A stretch of DNA of 64,000 nucleotides from Caprimulgus europaeus. Lineage: Eukaryota > Chordata > Aves > Caprimulgiformes > Caprimulgidae. Location of the stretch: NCBI GenBank assembly GCA_907165065.1, contig OU015524.1, positions 27,946,295 through 28,010,294 on the forward strand, written 5' to 3'. This document shows, in pieces, positions 9,180-22,400 of the stretch. Below the pieces are notes generated by a model that had not been told where the DNA came from, searched no databases, and was given only the letters and a program-made list of their open reading frames with translations. The first letter of the stretch is position 1, and every line of letters begins with the position of its first letter. A program made the position numbers and the translations under genes.

Positions 9180-9640
9180 TTAGAAAGGTCCTCTGGAGGC
9201 TGCCTGGTCCAACAGCAATGCTTAGGGCAGGTCCAACTTTGAAGTTAGATCCAGCTTCAAAGATAACTTGAGTTGCTCAGGGCTGCGTCCAGTCAGGTTT
9301 TGCATATCTCCAAGGATGGAGACTTCTTGGCCCCCTGGGCACTTGTTCCAGTCTGTGAATGCTCTCATGATGGAAAAAAAAGAAAAAAAAGGAAAAAAAA
9401 GAAAAAAAAATATTCTTAGCATCTAATTGGAATTTCCTTGGTTGCAGCCTGTGTCTATTGCCTCTTTCCTTTCACTCTGTACCTCCAGAAGTTTGGCTCT
9501 GTCTCCTTCAAAAGCACTCATTATAGATGAAGAAAACCATAAGATCTCCACTTTCTCTTCTTGTGATCGAACAAACCCAGTTCTCTCAGCCTCTCCTCTT
9601 AGATTAAGTTCTCCAAAGCCCACCAATTCAGCAGGCTGGT
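9180..9640 (-). mobile_element. CR1 LINE fragment, older, with A-rich tract inside
   Basis: A diverged CR1 on the minus strand. Plus-strand landmarks in order are: AGAAAGGTCCTCTGGAGGCT near 9182 (antisense of the CR1 3' UTR), GGATGGAGACTTCTTGGCCC near 9314, and CCCTGGGCACTTGTTCCAGT near 9333. After the A-rich tract come the phrases around 9427-9640 matching antisense C-terminal ORF2 (ATTGCCTCTTTCC..., AGTTTGGCTCTGTCTCCTTC, AAGATCTCCACTTTCTC, CAGTTCTCTCAGCCTCTCCT). No 3' octamer tail is evident. The (GAAAAAAAA)n tract at 9372-9410 lies between the 3' UTR part and the ORF2 part, so it expanded or was inserted within the element. Confidence 0.78.
9372..9410. repeat. (GAAAAAAAA)n A-rich simple repeat
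   Basis: Four runs of eight or nine A are separated by single G or GG, giving a near 9-bp period. It lies inside the older CR1 at 9180-9640, where CR1 has no such tract, so it is a later expansion or insertion. Confidence 0.85.
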
Positions 9641-11959
9641 CCCCTCATCCAAAGCAAAAACTCAAATTAATTTGCAACAGATATGTCTCCGCTTTCAAGA
9701 CATCAGTAAAGGCCAGACACGTGGAGTAAGTTATTTCCATGTTTGAAGGGAAATGTGTTGGCATAGACACAAGATACCTTGTTGCTAATGTAATTTTTGG
9801 CAGGTATGTTCACTCAGACAAGTTTGTTAGATGCCAAAAGCAAAGCATAGTGTAACTTACATTTCTCACATGTGGCCTCAACAAGCAGTTCTGTGGTCAA
9901 ACCTTCAGTCAGCCTGTGTTGCCTTGGCTCTTCTCCTGCCATATGGCAATGCATATCTGAGAAGAAAATTCAGCAAATTATTGAGTAAAGAGCAAAAGAA
10001 ATAATTTTTGAGTAATCCTGTAACTTCTGACTAAACTGATTTCAATTTAGTTGTATGAATGCCCAATTTTATTCTCTTTGTTCCAAAACATTGAAAAATA
10101 TTTGAAAAAATATTTGTATGGTTTGAATCATTTTCGCAGAGTGATTCTTCACTGATTTCCTAGATAAAATTGATTCCAGCTTATAGAAATGCTTTCTGGA
10201 CCTTGTCTGTCACCAGCTTTTATCTCACTTGCTCCATTGTAACCTATCTTCATTGTAAACAAGGTTCCAGAGGCCTTATGAGGACAGATTGAATGTCCAA
10301 ACAGAGAAAACAAAGCCTAGCTGTGTAGTAAGTTTGAGTTGTCGGGGTTTTTTAGGTGGGTTTTTTGGTTGGTTGGTTTTTTTTTTGTTTTGCTTTGGTT
10401 TTTTTCCCCTCAGATTAAAATGGGACTTTACTTGAGTGAATTTAATTGTTGTAAAACAGTTTTCTTTCTATATGCCCTGCTGGATATCTTGGTTATCTGT
10501 CTTTAGTCTGTGCTTTCGTGGCAGGTGGGGATGGGGAAGTGCTTTCTCAGGCAATATGCCGACATTACGCCTTCTTGACTGTGGAGGGCTGGAGGTATTT
10601 TGTATTCTGTGTACATAGCTCTGAACCTATGGGTGGCCAGCAGACTGTCAGTTATATATATCATGTCTCCAAACCCACTTACCTGCCTGTTTGTAGTTGC
10701 CATTAACAGAATTGCTTAAAATTGCCATTAGGGAAAAGGATGCTGTTGTGTTTCTCTCACTGGTTATCCCACAGGTAAAAAGCTGTTTGCATACAGAGTC
10801 AATGATACCATAACCTCAGAGCAGTCTCTGAGCAGGAGAAATGAGGAAGGAATTAATGTGAGAAGGAAAGCATGCAACCTTTACTGCTCTAGCAGCTCTC
10901 GTAGCAGCTGCCTTCATGATGAAAACCAGTGGTGTGCAATTCTGATGGCTCAGCTCAGCAGGGGTAGCAAGAACTGTGCTTTGCACAGCATTTGGCCATT
11001 TTGTCATGATGTTACCAGCCTAACTTGCATTGGTTTAGAAACTTCTCTGAGCCCCAGATTCCTCCTTACTAAAACTGCTGAAGTAGTGTTCTTGAGAAAT
11101 TTCCATTGTCCACATTGTAGAAAGGCAGCCTGTTGGAGCTTTTTTAAAATTTGCTTGACCAACTATAAATCATGATGTGATGCTGATCATGCTGCTGTGC
11201 TGCAAACAATAATCTTCAATGACTACCACAGGAAGATTTTTCTTTGTCATTATCAGTAGCATTGAAGATGTGCTTAGCTAAGATTTGGAGACCAGGAAAC
11301 CCTCTGTCCAGATGTTTTTTGGCACCAGAATTTAGTTTTAATCCAGGTCTAACTGATGGATCCTATGTTTTTCCACTTCCTAGTTCCTAAATCAATGGTA
11401 AATATTTGGGCCTGCCTTTTTTCCTCACTGGGGCACAGTGTAAGTGACCAGAGTGGCCAGTGCTGATGCTATTGCTGCATCAGCACCTAGAGCCTGGCAA
11501 GGTTGGTACCAGGCTGGCTCCCAAACAAATACAAGTGAACAAGTTACTCTAAAGCCGATTTCTGTACATTAATATGTATCAAGTAATTTGAGGTGCCTTT
11601 GATGATATGATACATGAGCTGAGGTCTCACCTGCAATGTCTGTGTCCTACAGCATTCCTTTCAAGACCCAAATAAGGTGTTTTGCTTTGTTTTTGATCTG
11701 TCACACTGTATGCTCTCGCTTAGTCTGATCTTTTCTACTATATTACAGCCTCTCTCGCTGTTCTTCTGTGGGCACCTGTGATTTATTTTCTTCTTCCTAA
11801 GTGTAATACTTCCAAGTCATTTTTACCAAAGTTCCTCTTCTAGTTTTGGACATATCAATTGTTCTGGAATGTTTTATCACCTTATTATATTTCACTATTT
11901 CCATATTAGTCAAGATCCCTGGAGGACAGGATTAGGCCCTGAATCCATCTCTTCACTTG
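9641..11959. other. Unassigned DNA
   Basis: No exon or repeat family is recognisable apart from the T/G-rich tract at 10340-10413. Short overlapping open frames on both strands near 10500-10700 and 10816-11175 lack domains and splice context and look like chance. Confidence 0.4.
10340..10413 (+). repeat. T/G-rich tract ending in a splice-acceptor-like CCCCTCAG
   Basis: T-runs broken by GG, GGG and G occupy 10340-10404, followed by CCCCTCAG at 10406-10413. The last part has the form of a polypyrimidine tract plus AG, but no coding exon follows that I can recognise. It may be low-complexity DNA only. Confidence 0.55.
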
Positions 11960-12480
11960 ATTGCTATCTTTTGGCATGTCCTATTCTGTTATTCAGATCA
12001 TTTTTTAAATAAGAATTATTTCCAGGATTAATACTTCAAGGATACTTCAGATACCTCTGCCTCTGTAGGAATTGTTTTGGCATTGAATCACCAATAGATT
12101 TTCTTCAGTCAGTTGTGAACATACTTTATGGCATTTACATTTAAATGGTTTCTTTTATTAATTTTGATAAAGTTGTGTATGACATATCAAAAGTCTTATT
12201 CAAGCTGAAATATATCTACCACTCTCCTATTATCTGCTGATTAATTAATCCATCAAAGAAGGAAATTGGACTGACTTGCCATGTTTGTTTTGTTTTTTTT
12301 TTTTTTTCCCCCTAGCTCTTTTTATCACTCTTGCATTCCACTATTTGAAAATTGTTTGCTTAATTTTTTTCTCCAGAACCTTTCCAGGACTTGAGTTATT
12401 TGTGATTTCATCAATCATTCTGTGATTCCTTCCTCTTCTTTACTATTTATCCCTGTTCTCTGTATACTCTCAAAGGTGAC
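11960..12480 (-). mobile_element. Ancient L3/CR1-type LINE relic (reverse transcriptase region)
   Basis: The plus strand reads as antisense of an old L3/CR1-like reverse transcriptase. Landmarks are TCTTCAGTCAGTTGTGAAC near 12103, ATGACATATCAAAAGTCTTA near 12180, and GCTGAAATATATCTACCACT near 12205. After these come CATCAAAGAAGGAAATTGGA near 12251 and CTCCAGAACCTTTCCAGGAC near 12371. On the minus strand, bases around 12225-12180 still give a broken form of the catalytic motif (K-T-F-D after a damaged LDFS). Stops and frameshifts are frequent, so the copy is long dead. A T15 run followed by C5 at 12293-12312 interrupts it. Boundaries are approximate. Confidence 0.6.
12293..12312. repeat. Poly(T)-C5 tract
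   Basis: Fifteen T followed by five C lie inside the L3-like relic. The same T-run plus C-run pattern recurs at 38449-38490 and 49646-49670. Confidence 0.85.
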
Positions 12481-15369
12481 TTCCTATGGTTGAAAGAGCA
12501 TTTTTTTAATAATTCCTGAAGTAGTCAAGACCAGATTTTATGAAGCCTTGCTTATTTGGAGATATCTGTCTTGTCTAAATAATCTGTCTTCTGTCCTCCA
12601 GTCAGCATTTTTCTTTGGTGTCCATAGACAAAGAAAAGTCTTTCTTTTAACAAGAATTGATCTCTCTAGCTACTTCACAGGACTAAAATGTGGTGTATCA
12701 AACAAGTGATTGTCATCACTCTAAAAATAGTGGTATTTACCCTGCTTTTAGAACTACTGAAATTACTTGCCTGATCCTTCACAGCCAGTCAATGGTAAAG
12801 GAATAGCACCCACAAGTTTTTTACTTTCTTATGATATTCAGTACTCAGACTCTTTGTCACGGGTCAGGACTCAGTTGTGCTAAGCTCTGTGCAGGCAAGA
12901 TGATCCTGTCCCAGAGCACATCATAATGAAAATTTATTACAGGAGGCAGGCAATATGGACAGACAGACAGTACCACTACAGGAAAACCCAGAATTCAGCT
13001 GTAGCCTGTAACATAAGTAGCAAATGAGAACTTAGCCCTAAATTCACCTCTCAAGAGTTTCTAAAAGAACATTCTGCGAGTGTGCAAGATCAAAGTTTCC
13101 TTGGTGATGCTGACTCTTCTTGTGATGAAGAAGCCTAAGTAAATTAATGTCGTGGAAACCACAGTTACTGAATTTGACCAACTGACCAATTTCCCTTTCA
13201 GCACCCCTACAAACAAAATGACCATCTCAGGCTGCTCTTGGCCTCATTGTGCACTGTTTACAAGCCTGGTATCCCATCAGCCTTTCAAAGAGAACTAGAA
13301 ATATGGTATTCCTTCTCACATATTGTGGAAGGATTCACGTGGAAATGTAGTGTTAGTAAAACTTCTTTAGTCTCTGTATATAATTCATCATTCAAAGTCA
13401 CAATCAGACCTAGAAGCAAGATCAGATGGCTTTCTAACACTGTGCATTTCTGTGGGCTATTGTGTTAGTTTTGTGCATTCTTGTATTTTCATTGTGCATA
13501 TTTTTATTCTCATTCAGAATTCACCCATCTGAGAAGAATATATTGAGCTTGTACTTGCACAGTGACTATACACTCAGTCTTACTGTTCAGCCACTATTTT
13601 TGTGTCATGTGCATTTAAAGCACTCTGACCTGTTTTGTGAATGTGCAGCATGATCCACAACACGGATGAATACGGGATAAATAAGAACCTAAATATTTTA
13701 TTGTTATCTTGAAGGGGTAACTACAAAATTTATCTTCCTTGTACTATCACTTTAAACTGGCAATTAAAAAAAGCTTTACACGGATTTTTTTTTTTTCTTT
13801 TTTGTCTGTTTGTGGTATACAGAAGTAAATCTTGGGGATTAATGAGCTGGACTTAAGGAGCCATCCTACCTTTCATTATTTTGTAGTCTTTGTGATGACA
13901 TGGGATATTGCTGTATCTGTTCAAATTTAGGATAAAGAACCAAGAAGGTAAAGACTGCTAATGAAAAGGCTTGTTCACTTATTGCTAGGAAGGCAGATTA
14001 AGATATTTTAACTCTCCTACATAGCACATTATATTGTGCTATGATCTTTCCGACATCTGAAAACCTAGAAGAAAGCTCACAGACAGGTTAAGGATGTAAC
14101 TGGCTGCATGCTGATTGGTTTTGTAAGTAAAATCTTAGGTTATATGATTCAAAACAATGTTTGTATTTTAAAGAAAGTCTCCATGATCTGAATATTTGGA
14201 AAATGGACAGTTACTAGACCAGAAAGTAGACACGTGGATGTTTCAGTGCTGTGGTGTTACATGCATGGTTTATGTAGTATACTTTTACCTTACAGTTTTG
14301 TGAAACTTTTGCAATTTCTGTGGATCCAACTGAATTTTTAAACTGACTGTAACTTTTTCACTCCATGAAAGCAGGCAAAAAAATTGACATAAAGGCTGCT
14401 GTAGCTTGTGCAACTCCTTTTAGATAGCAACTATACTGATTTGCTGAGATTAGACAGTTTTCAGAGTGGTACCCAAGCATGCATATAAAATGTATAGCAC
14501 ATCTATCATGCATATTAGAACCACAATTTTGCAAATACATATAACTCAGCATCTCTGTGCTTGATTGACAAGTTATTTGATTTGTAACAGTTCCCAGCCT
14601 GGGAGTCCCAGTCTCAAGCCAAACATGCAGATTTGTGCTTTCAGTCTCTCTGCTGTGTTTGTCAAGGCTGTGGCCGTCACACATGCCCATGTATTAACTG
14701 TACTCATGTGAGCCATCCAGTTTAGATATGTGCAAATGAGGCTGCAGTGCCATAGCCTAAATGATCAAAGAAGTAATCCAAATCTGAATTCTTACTTTCA
14801 TTCAAGCACACACACATAATCCTTAACATCCCAAGCAGTGTTTTAATTAGCCATTGAAAGCAATAAGTGCTAGGCTCTGAAACTGATTATACATCTAAAA
14901 ATCACTTGGGTTAATTAAATAATTTAGTTTCCATTCATGTTTCATTGGCTCTTTCTCTCCTTTCATTAATTGTAACCCACAAAAAAAAAACATTGATAAA
15001 ATCACCCTTGGTGTAAGTGCCTGCTCACACATTTTGCTCTAATCCCCACAGAGTGTTGGGTATTACTTTCAACTCAGACCTAATTAACAGTGTATGTTCT
15101 CTATTGAAATTGGAGTATTTCTGTATATTGCATGTCAAAACAGATACTTGTTGTGTGCTGTCATTTTCAGAATATTGTTCTTGTCCGCGGCTGGTACAAT
15201 GCTTAATTTTAGGAGGCATCATGTTAAACATCATGTCAGAGAGATTCCTCTGACAGAATGCAAACCTTGATTTTTCTCCTTTTTTCTTTCCAGTATATTT
15301 GTGCTGGTTTTAAAACTGCGTGTGACTGAAAACAATGTTCCAGTTTCTTAAAAGAGAATTGCCCTTTTC
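12481..15369. other. Unassigned DNA
   Basis: I see no gene, RNA gene or repeat family here. Simple features are a short T-run near 13785-13802 and a short CA string near 14808. Open frames are short and lack context. Confidence 0.4.
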
Positions 15370-15547
15370 AAAACACTGGAACAGGTTGCATAGAGAGGTG
15401 ATAGAAGCCCCATCCCTGGAAACATTCAAGATCAGGCTGGACAGGGCTATGTGCAACCTGATCTAGTTGGAGGTGTCCTTGCTCACTGCAGGGAGCTTGG
15501 ACTAGACCTTTAAAGGTTTCTTCCAACCCAAACCACTCTATGATTCT
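15370..15547 (+). mobile_element. CR1 LINE fragment, 3' end only
   Basis: A 5'-truncated CR1 on the plus strand. It starts in the codons for the HWNRL region (ACACTGGAACAGGTTGCATA) and runs through the last ORF2 codons (CATTCAAGATCAGGCTGGAC), the 3' UTR (GGACTAGACCTTTAAAGGTT, TTCTTCCAACCC) and ends at CTATGATTCT. It is only about 178 bp long and has one tail unit. It belongs to a different CR1 subfamily from the copies at 5803 and 22920, judging from its 3' UTR wording. Confidence 0.88.
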
Positions 15548-16559
15548 AAAACTACTAGTGATGTCCTTAGCAGAGGGCATAGGATTTGAATGGGCATTGA
15601 AATTTAAGGACTTACTAGATCAGGTGTGAGTCCCAGTGATACAGAAGTATTGGGAAGGTGACTGCTGCCTGCTCTGCTTGTGTCACTAGCACAAGGTTTT
15701 CAGGTCAGCACAAGGCACACACACATATTTAAATCCTCTTTGCAGGAAGGTGGAATCTTGTAGAAGATGGCTTGGTTACTTACATGATGAAAATTAAACA
15801 TTTACTAAAGTGTTTCACTGAAGCAATGCCCAAAGCTACAATGAAAAAAATGTCAAAAAAACCCATCCAAACAGAAGTGGATAAGTGTATAAGCCTAAAA
15901 TATATTTAGAGTAGCAGTGATGCAACATCACATTTATTGTCAGGGTGCCACTTGGACACCTAGGCCTGCCAATCACAGGGATTAATGCCTGGCTCAGAGA
16001 GAAGGGCCACCTGCTTCAGTGGGGCTCAGAGGGGTGATGCTAGTGTTAGCATTTTTATACCTGGGTTGCTGAAGGCACAAGCTTGTCAAGATTTTGGTGT
16101 GGCCAGAATGAAGTATCTGTAACGAGATTTAAAACTCAAGTACCACTTACTATTCTCAAATCTCTTCATTGGCTGTCTTCTACCATTTTAAGGCTCTTCA
16201 AATCTGCATTGTTGATTTTAAAGCATAAGAAAAAGCACTTGTTATGGTGAGGGAGGCTGCTGGATAATTTAATTTTAAATGCAGTTTTGTGGTAAGTGCT
16301 AGCTTTTTTTTTCCTTCCTGACATCTTAGAGAAATCATTGGGATTCAATGCTTTTAGCACCTCATTTATTTAGTTTTTGGGATAGAATTGCAGTTGGAAG
16401 TCTTATTTCAAATGAATCATCCTTTGTTGCTAATATTTAGCAGAGGGAATACTTTTGTGTTCAGCTACCTGATTCTATTTGAGGTGTGCCTGAAGCAGCA
16501 TGGACAATTTCTTGAAGGACACCTGTGTTCAACATTGATCTATTGGCCTTAGGCAAGGT
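15548..16559. other. Unassigned DNA
   Basis: I see no gene or known repeat here. Confidence 0.4.
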
Positions 16560-16660
16560 TCATCCCTTCTCTTCTTCAGTTCATAAAACAGAGATAACAC
16601 TCAAGGCCTTCTTTGTCACATGCCTTCAGATATTTTGATGAAAGGAGCTTCACAGAAACA
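16560..16660 (-). repeat. Possible MIR/L2-like relic
   Basis: CTTCAGTTCATAAAACAGAG followed by ATAACACT and a later TTTTGATGAAAGGAGCTTCA resembles antisense MIR/L2 wording (cf. CAGTTTCCTCATCTGTAAAA... followed by ATAATAATACC). The match is short and diverged. It could be chance. Confidence 0.35.
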
Positions 16661-19394
16661 AATAACCCTATTCACTGAGAATTTCATATCATGACAAACT
16701 TATTTTTCAGATTGGTGCAAATAGATCCAGTAGCTTTGGAATCAGGAAGATTCCAAGGCATAATATGTGCTCTAGGCTAGTCCAGTTCTTCAAGTGAAAC
16801 TTATCTTGCAAAACAGACACTTTGTAAGTCTCTCTCCTAAAAAGATTCTGGATATCTGATGTGTTATCTGCTTATTCTGATTCAGATAGTCTCTTCATCA
16901 CCCCACCCCCACAACCTTCCTTTTTCCGCTTCTCAGTCTTTGAACTCCATTCCTGTCAAATCAGGCTGACATTGACCTACAAGATCAGAAGTTGCTATGG
17001 GGGTGGACTGGGTGGACAGAAAGTCTTGTGTAGCATGACTGTGTGGGTCTCATATCTTTAGGAAACCAGGGCAAAAGTCATGCCTGCCTTCATCCCGTTT
17101 GCTTTGAAAACCAAAGAAAGGACTTGCCAAAACAGTATCTCCAAACTCAAAGCTGACTTTATCCTTAACAAATGGATGGAATGCTAGCCAAAAAGTGAAA
17201 TAAAATTTACAAACCAAGTGAGACTGCTTTGTGCATGAATATAGCAGGTGAGATACCAGTTAAAATCCTCATCACTGCCTTATCTGAGTCAGTACCACTA
17301 CTTGCTACAGGGAAAATGGATGGAAGTTATATACAGGTTCCATTCAGTATTGAGCTACCCAGAGAAGATAAGACTGGCTAACCATAGCCTTATAAGGGGC
17401 CACAGAAAGGAGAGAAATAGTCTCTTTTGCATGTTCATGTTGATGAAGTCAAGTCTGTGCACCAATAAGGAGGTAAGGTAGATAGTTTATGGGGAAGAGG
17501 GAACCTTTCTAATGCAAGGGTTGAATGGATTGTGCAGATAGTAGGCAAGGCCTCTGTCATTACATGTTTTTTAAAACAGGATTATGCAAATATCTGTCAG
17601 GAATGGCATAAGAATACCTGTTCACTGCAAGGCCTCCTGAGCTCCATTTGAACCATCTTTTTTAAGATTCTTCTATCAAGTACAAGTTGCTTTGTGACAC
17701 ATAGATATGTAATGATGTAAATAAGACCTTTATGCAATAAACTGTCAAGGTTTGTCTAGCTAGAGACTGACAGAGCTAAAAGTTTGGCTTGTGTAAAACA
17801 AGCAAGCTCATGGAAATATACCATCCCAAATGAGTCATTTGGTCCTCAGAGGAGGCAGAACTGAGGCCTTTGAAAATAGCCACAACTTACCAATAGCAGA
17901 AGGATTCAGAAGCACTTTCAGCAACAATATGAGCACAACTCGTAAAACACTAGCATAGTAAACACCATATAGCACTACTGACTTGCTAAAGGCTACAAAA
18001 TCTTTTACCTCACCCAGGCAGCTCCCAAGCAGAAAGAAGTTTCCCATCCTTGGCTTCAGTCGTGAATCCTGGAAGCTGATACCATGTGAGACAATGAAGT
18101 GTTATCCATATCCTGTCCATGGTTAGAGAAAGAGAAGATATTATCCAGCAGGGAAATGAGCTGCTGTGTTACAAACTTGGATGACAGAACGTGGCAAGTG
18201 TTGTTGCATGTAAGGTCCAGATCCCAAAACCTTACTCATGCATCCAGTCCTTATTTAATCTGTCCTGGAGTCAGGTGCTTGTTCAGCCACATAATAATTT
18301 CCTGAGATACTGACAGAAAACTCTTCCAGTTCAGAAGCCAGTTGTAATATCTTTGAGCACTGCTCAGTGGCACTGGATCTAGCAGCAGAATTTGTGCAGA
18401 GTGCTGAACTCTGACTATGCAGCATTCCACTGCTGCTGTTTCTTTGTCTCCCTGTTGATGCTACTATATACTTTTCCGCTTATTTTAATGGACAGTTATG
18501 AATAAATATCTAAATTTGAAAGTTTTACACAAAAAATTTACTTTAAAAGAAAACCTTTAACTTAACAATACTGCATTTTCTACAAAACAAAAACCATTAA
18601 AAGGTTTTTATCAGACAACTGAAAAACAAAAAACAATTGTTAATGGTGTTTTATTACATTTTCTGTTTTGCTTGCTCATTAAACAAACTAAATTTGCTGA
18701 GAAAAGACCCTAATTTTCCAGTCAGCACAAGTACTAGGCTTGCAAAAGCATTTTTGCTCTGCAGAAAAACAGCATAAAGAGTTGCTTATGGGGAAATACT
18801 AACTTGTCACGTTAAACTTACTGAACCAGGAGGCAAAAGAAACCCTGACAAATCCACAAATGGTGATGCTTGCAGTCTGCCTTGAATTCACCAAGTATGA
18901 GGAACAGTGACACTTCTGTCTTAATGTATTGCTGACAGAGCTGCTGTACTCATTAACCTTTGATGAAACAAGATGTCACTTTGTTCACATCAAATGCTCC
19001 TTGATGCCAGTGCTCAGAGACTGTTTTTGTTGCTGACGCATACATCAGCTATTGTTGAAAACATTCTCTCTCCCTTCCAGCGTTTCACTGCCCATGAGGA
19101 TTTGTAGGTGCTGATCATTATCAATCTGCAAATGGAGTCTGAAGCCAAGAGTGCATTTAATCTCTACAGCTTTTAATTATTTATTTTTATTAAAAATATT
19201 TATTTTTAAGTGTAATTTAGGTGTATTTAAACACCTGGAAATATTAAATTCTTAATGTGCTACAACATGCTGCCGTGAACTCAAGGGTACATTCAAGTGA
19301 TCCCATCGTCTTTTTTGAGGCTACCATATTACAGAAATATTTACATCATTTAAAATGCTATGTATTAGAAGCACATTGTAGTGGAAAGAGAGGC
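16661..19394. other. Unassigned DNA
   Basis: No recognisable gene or repeat family. 18480-18680 and 19160-19230 are very AT-rich. Scattered short open frames carry no domain. Confidence 0.4.
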
Positions 19395-19490
19395 ACTGAG
19401 TTGCAAGGTATTCTGGTAAACATCATGATTAAAGAGTGGTGTAGCCTGGGTTAGAACTGAGGTCTTCTAATTCCTGATCTGTTCTCTAGC
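19395..19490 (+). repeat. Possible MIR/L2-like relic
   Basis: The phrases GCCTGGGTTAGAACTGAGGT and CTTCTAATTCCTGATCTG follow the order found in MIR3/L2 tails (GGGATTAGAACCCAGGTCTT...CTGACTCC). It is highly diverged and its limits are approximate. Confidence 0.4.
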
Positions 19491-22400
19491 TGTTTTTCAG
19501 CATTGCCTTCTATTATGAACATTAGGAGCCAATATCGCTGTTCTATGTACAGCAAATATCACGTTGCCTAGCAAGGAAACCCTACTGACCATCTCTAATC
19601 TGGGAATAATTTATGGCAAAAAATACTATTTTTGTTTAGTCTTTATTTTGCTTGATAAATACATTCATTTTGCTATGGGATAAATGGAGGGAGAGCAAGA
19701 AGGAAAAGGAAGAATTTTGGTTTCCTAGCTGAATATATAAATTTTCAGTACTGAAACAGAGATGAGAGGTGCATGTTCTCACAGTTGCTTTTGTGTTTGT
19801 TATTTTAGTGAATAGGACAAAATTTACAGATGACCTCTAATGACATTCTTTATACTCCTTAGTACTTTTCCCTTGCATTAGGGGACTTTGCAGATTTTGC
19901 ATTTGATTTGTTTGATTCTTTTTTTTTTGGGGGGGGAGGGAGCGGGGGGACAATGAGGTTTGCAATCACTACAGTTGTCGTGCAATTGTAGCATCTTGGG
20001 AAGCAGCTGAAGGAATAAAATGGTTCTAGAAGAAGTGGTCTTTAAGAAAAAAAAAAAAATGAAGGACGGTAAAATCACCTTGAAAACAGCAAGTTTTTTA
20101 AGGCATAGAAGCCATTTCAGACTCTTGCAGTGAGAGGAGGTAGCAGAGGTGAATGTTAAAGAAAGTGTAAGTAGATGAGATGCAAGCAGAACTATTTTCC
20201 TGGAAAATGTAGGAAATATTATTCGCTCACTTAACACTGAAGTGCATCTGTCCCTTATTGAGTGATGAAAGCCAGGGAGATTGACCATCCACACTGGACC
20301 AGCTTTTCAAGATGAGCATGTGAAATTCACAGAATAGCTAACTTACATGAAATATGACCGTACTGCTAAACAGCAACACAATGGAAAGTGCATCTGAGAA
20401 CACTCATGGAATATGATCAAGCATAGCTGATACAGAGTCCTTGAAAAGTGGTAGTAAATACATGCATTTAAAGACTTTCACCTGTTGCTTTAAATCATTC
20501 ATACCCCATGGCAAGTCTGCTAGCACTGTGATCCCTGGCACAGAGTGAAGAACATCAAAGAGAGAAGTGAGCAGATCAGGTCTCAGGTAGGTGTTGCATC
20601 CTTGTTATGGATAAAAGAAGTGTCAGTAAGTTATAAAACAGGTGGAATTGGGATATTGTAAGCCTGACATGAATGTCCCAACAAATATTAGAAGGATGGT
20701 ACTGTCTGTTTGTGCAGAATCATATAGAAGGCAGTTAAAAAGATAATTTAGAATTATTTTTTTCTGTTATCTCGAAGTAATGAAAATCTATGGGCTATCT
20801 ATTGATAGCTTAGTAAAAGCTCCTCTTAACTTAGTATTTTTTTTGACTTTTCAATCCAAGAAGGATTCAGTCTCTGACACTTTCTGTTATCACAAATGAA
20901 AATAAGATCCTTATTTTAGTATTTATCAATCAGGTTAATTTTTTTGAGATGCACCAGCACTCCATGTAACATCTCTGCTCTGCTGCCAGGCTGCTTATGG
21001 TTAAATATTTACTGTCAGGCAGTGTTTTCTGCTGAAATGGCTGTTTTCTCTGGAAATAGACACATGCTACTTCCTTTCTCTAAATGTTCTTCATTGGCTT
21101 TTAGGTACAACATGTACAGACTGGTTTTAAAACAGTAGAAATTGCTCCCTGGAAATGAACTGTAGTTAAAATGGATGACAAGCCTACTTACAATCAGAGC
21201 CAACAAGTCTGCAAACATACTCTCTGGGTATCTAATATCAGGCCAATTTCAGTAATGTTCGTTTGACTATGTACTGTATAATCTGTTGTTATTGAACCAG
21301 GAAAAGTCTATTATGAAAGTTTATCACTCCTAATCATTGAATCCTATCATCAAAATAGGTTTGGAACAAGAATAAAAACACTTTCACAAATCCTCTTCAG
21401 AGGAAAAGTTGTAGGATATTGTTCTGAACTAAGGGAAACTTTAAGAGTTAAACGGATTCATGATAACGCTGATGACATGGGTCTGGTGCTGACCTCGAGT
21501 CTTTCAATATGGTCTTAAACATTACTGACTTCAAATTGCCTTACTAATGCTGACAAAACACCTACTTTCCATACCTGAGTGTCATAAGGGTTAAAATTAT
21601 GTTGAACAGGGAGTTGTTGGTGTTTGAGGTGGATTTTTAGCATTTCAGTCATTATTTTATTTTAAAGTGGATAATTTATTTATCTCTATATTTTCAAGAT
21701 TAACTTCGATTGGTTGATGTTTACTTTTCTGGTGGTAAAACATTTAAGAGAGAGGAAAAAAAGAATTAAAAAAAGAAAGGACAACCTTTGTAGTCTCCTC
21801 CAAGTGGCTAGAACCTGTCTCTGTCTAAAGTCTTTTGGAAAGTTATTTTGGTGAGTCAGAAATGCTTTCTCTAGTGTTTGTATATACTTTCTTCTGGGTT
21901 TTGCGATCCAGTGTGCATCACAGGAGTTCAGGTTTCATAGTATGTTTGAGCAAAGTGTGTTTCTAAGTCAAACAGCAGCTTGATGGTTGTACTGAAATGC
22001 AACACTGCATAGCTGCACTGACATGCGGAAGCTGGATGAATGTCAGTGGCACGTGGGCCCGGTGGAGACATGGTGGTGTCCGCTGGGGAGGGAGCAAGGG
22101 CATTTTCTGGCACCTGGAAATGCATGCTGTTCACATTCAGTTCCAGAGAGAGTCAATTATGGTAATCAACACTTACTTGGGTCACTGTGGCCAGATGCTT
22201 ATCTGGTAGGAAGTGACAATGTTTTCTGTGAAATTAGAAGTAAAAAAACCTGTCTTCTTGAAATGCCACTGATACCCAGCCATCCAAACAAAGGCTTCAT
22301 GCCACATCTTTGGACAATGTCGTTCAGTGGCAGAGAAGGTAACATCCTATCTCATGCTTAAGAACATTTACTATTTTCAATCAGCATGATTTTCATCTTT

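Noticed and set aside
19878..20294. 138-codon minus-strand open frame
   Set aside because: It runs through a G-rich tract and an A-rich tract that give proline and phenylalanine/lysine runs. No domain or splice context is seen.
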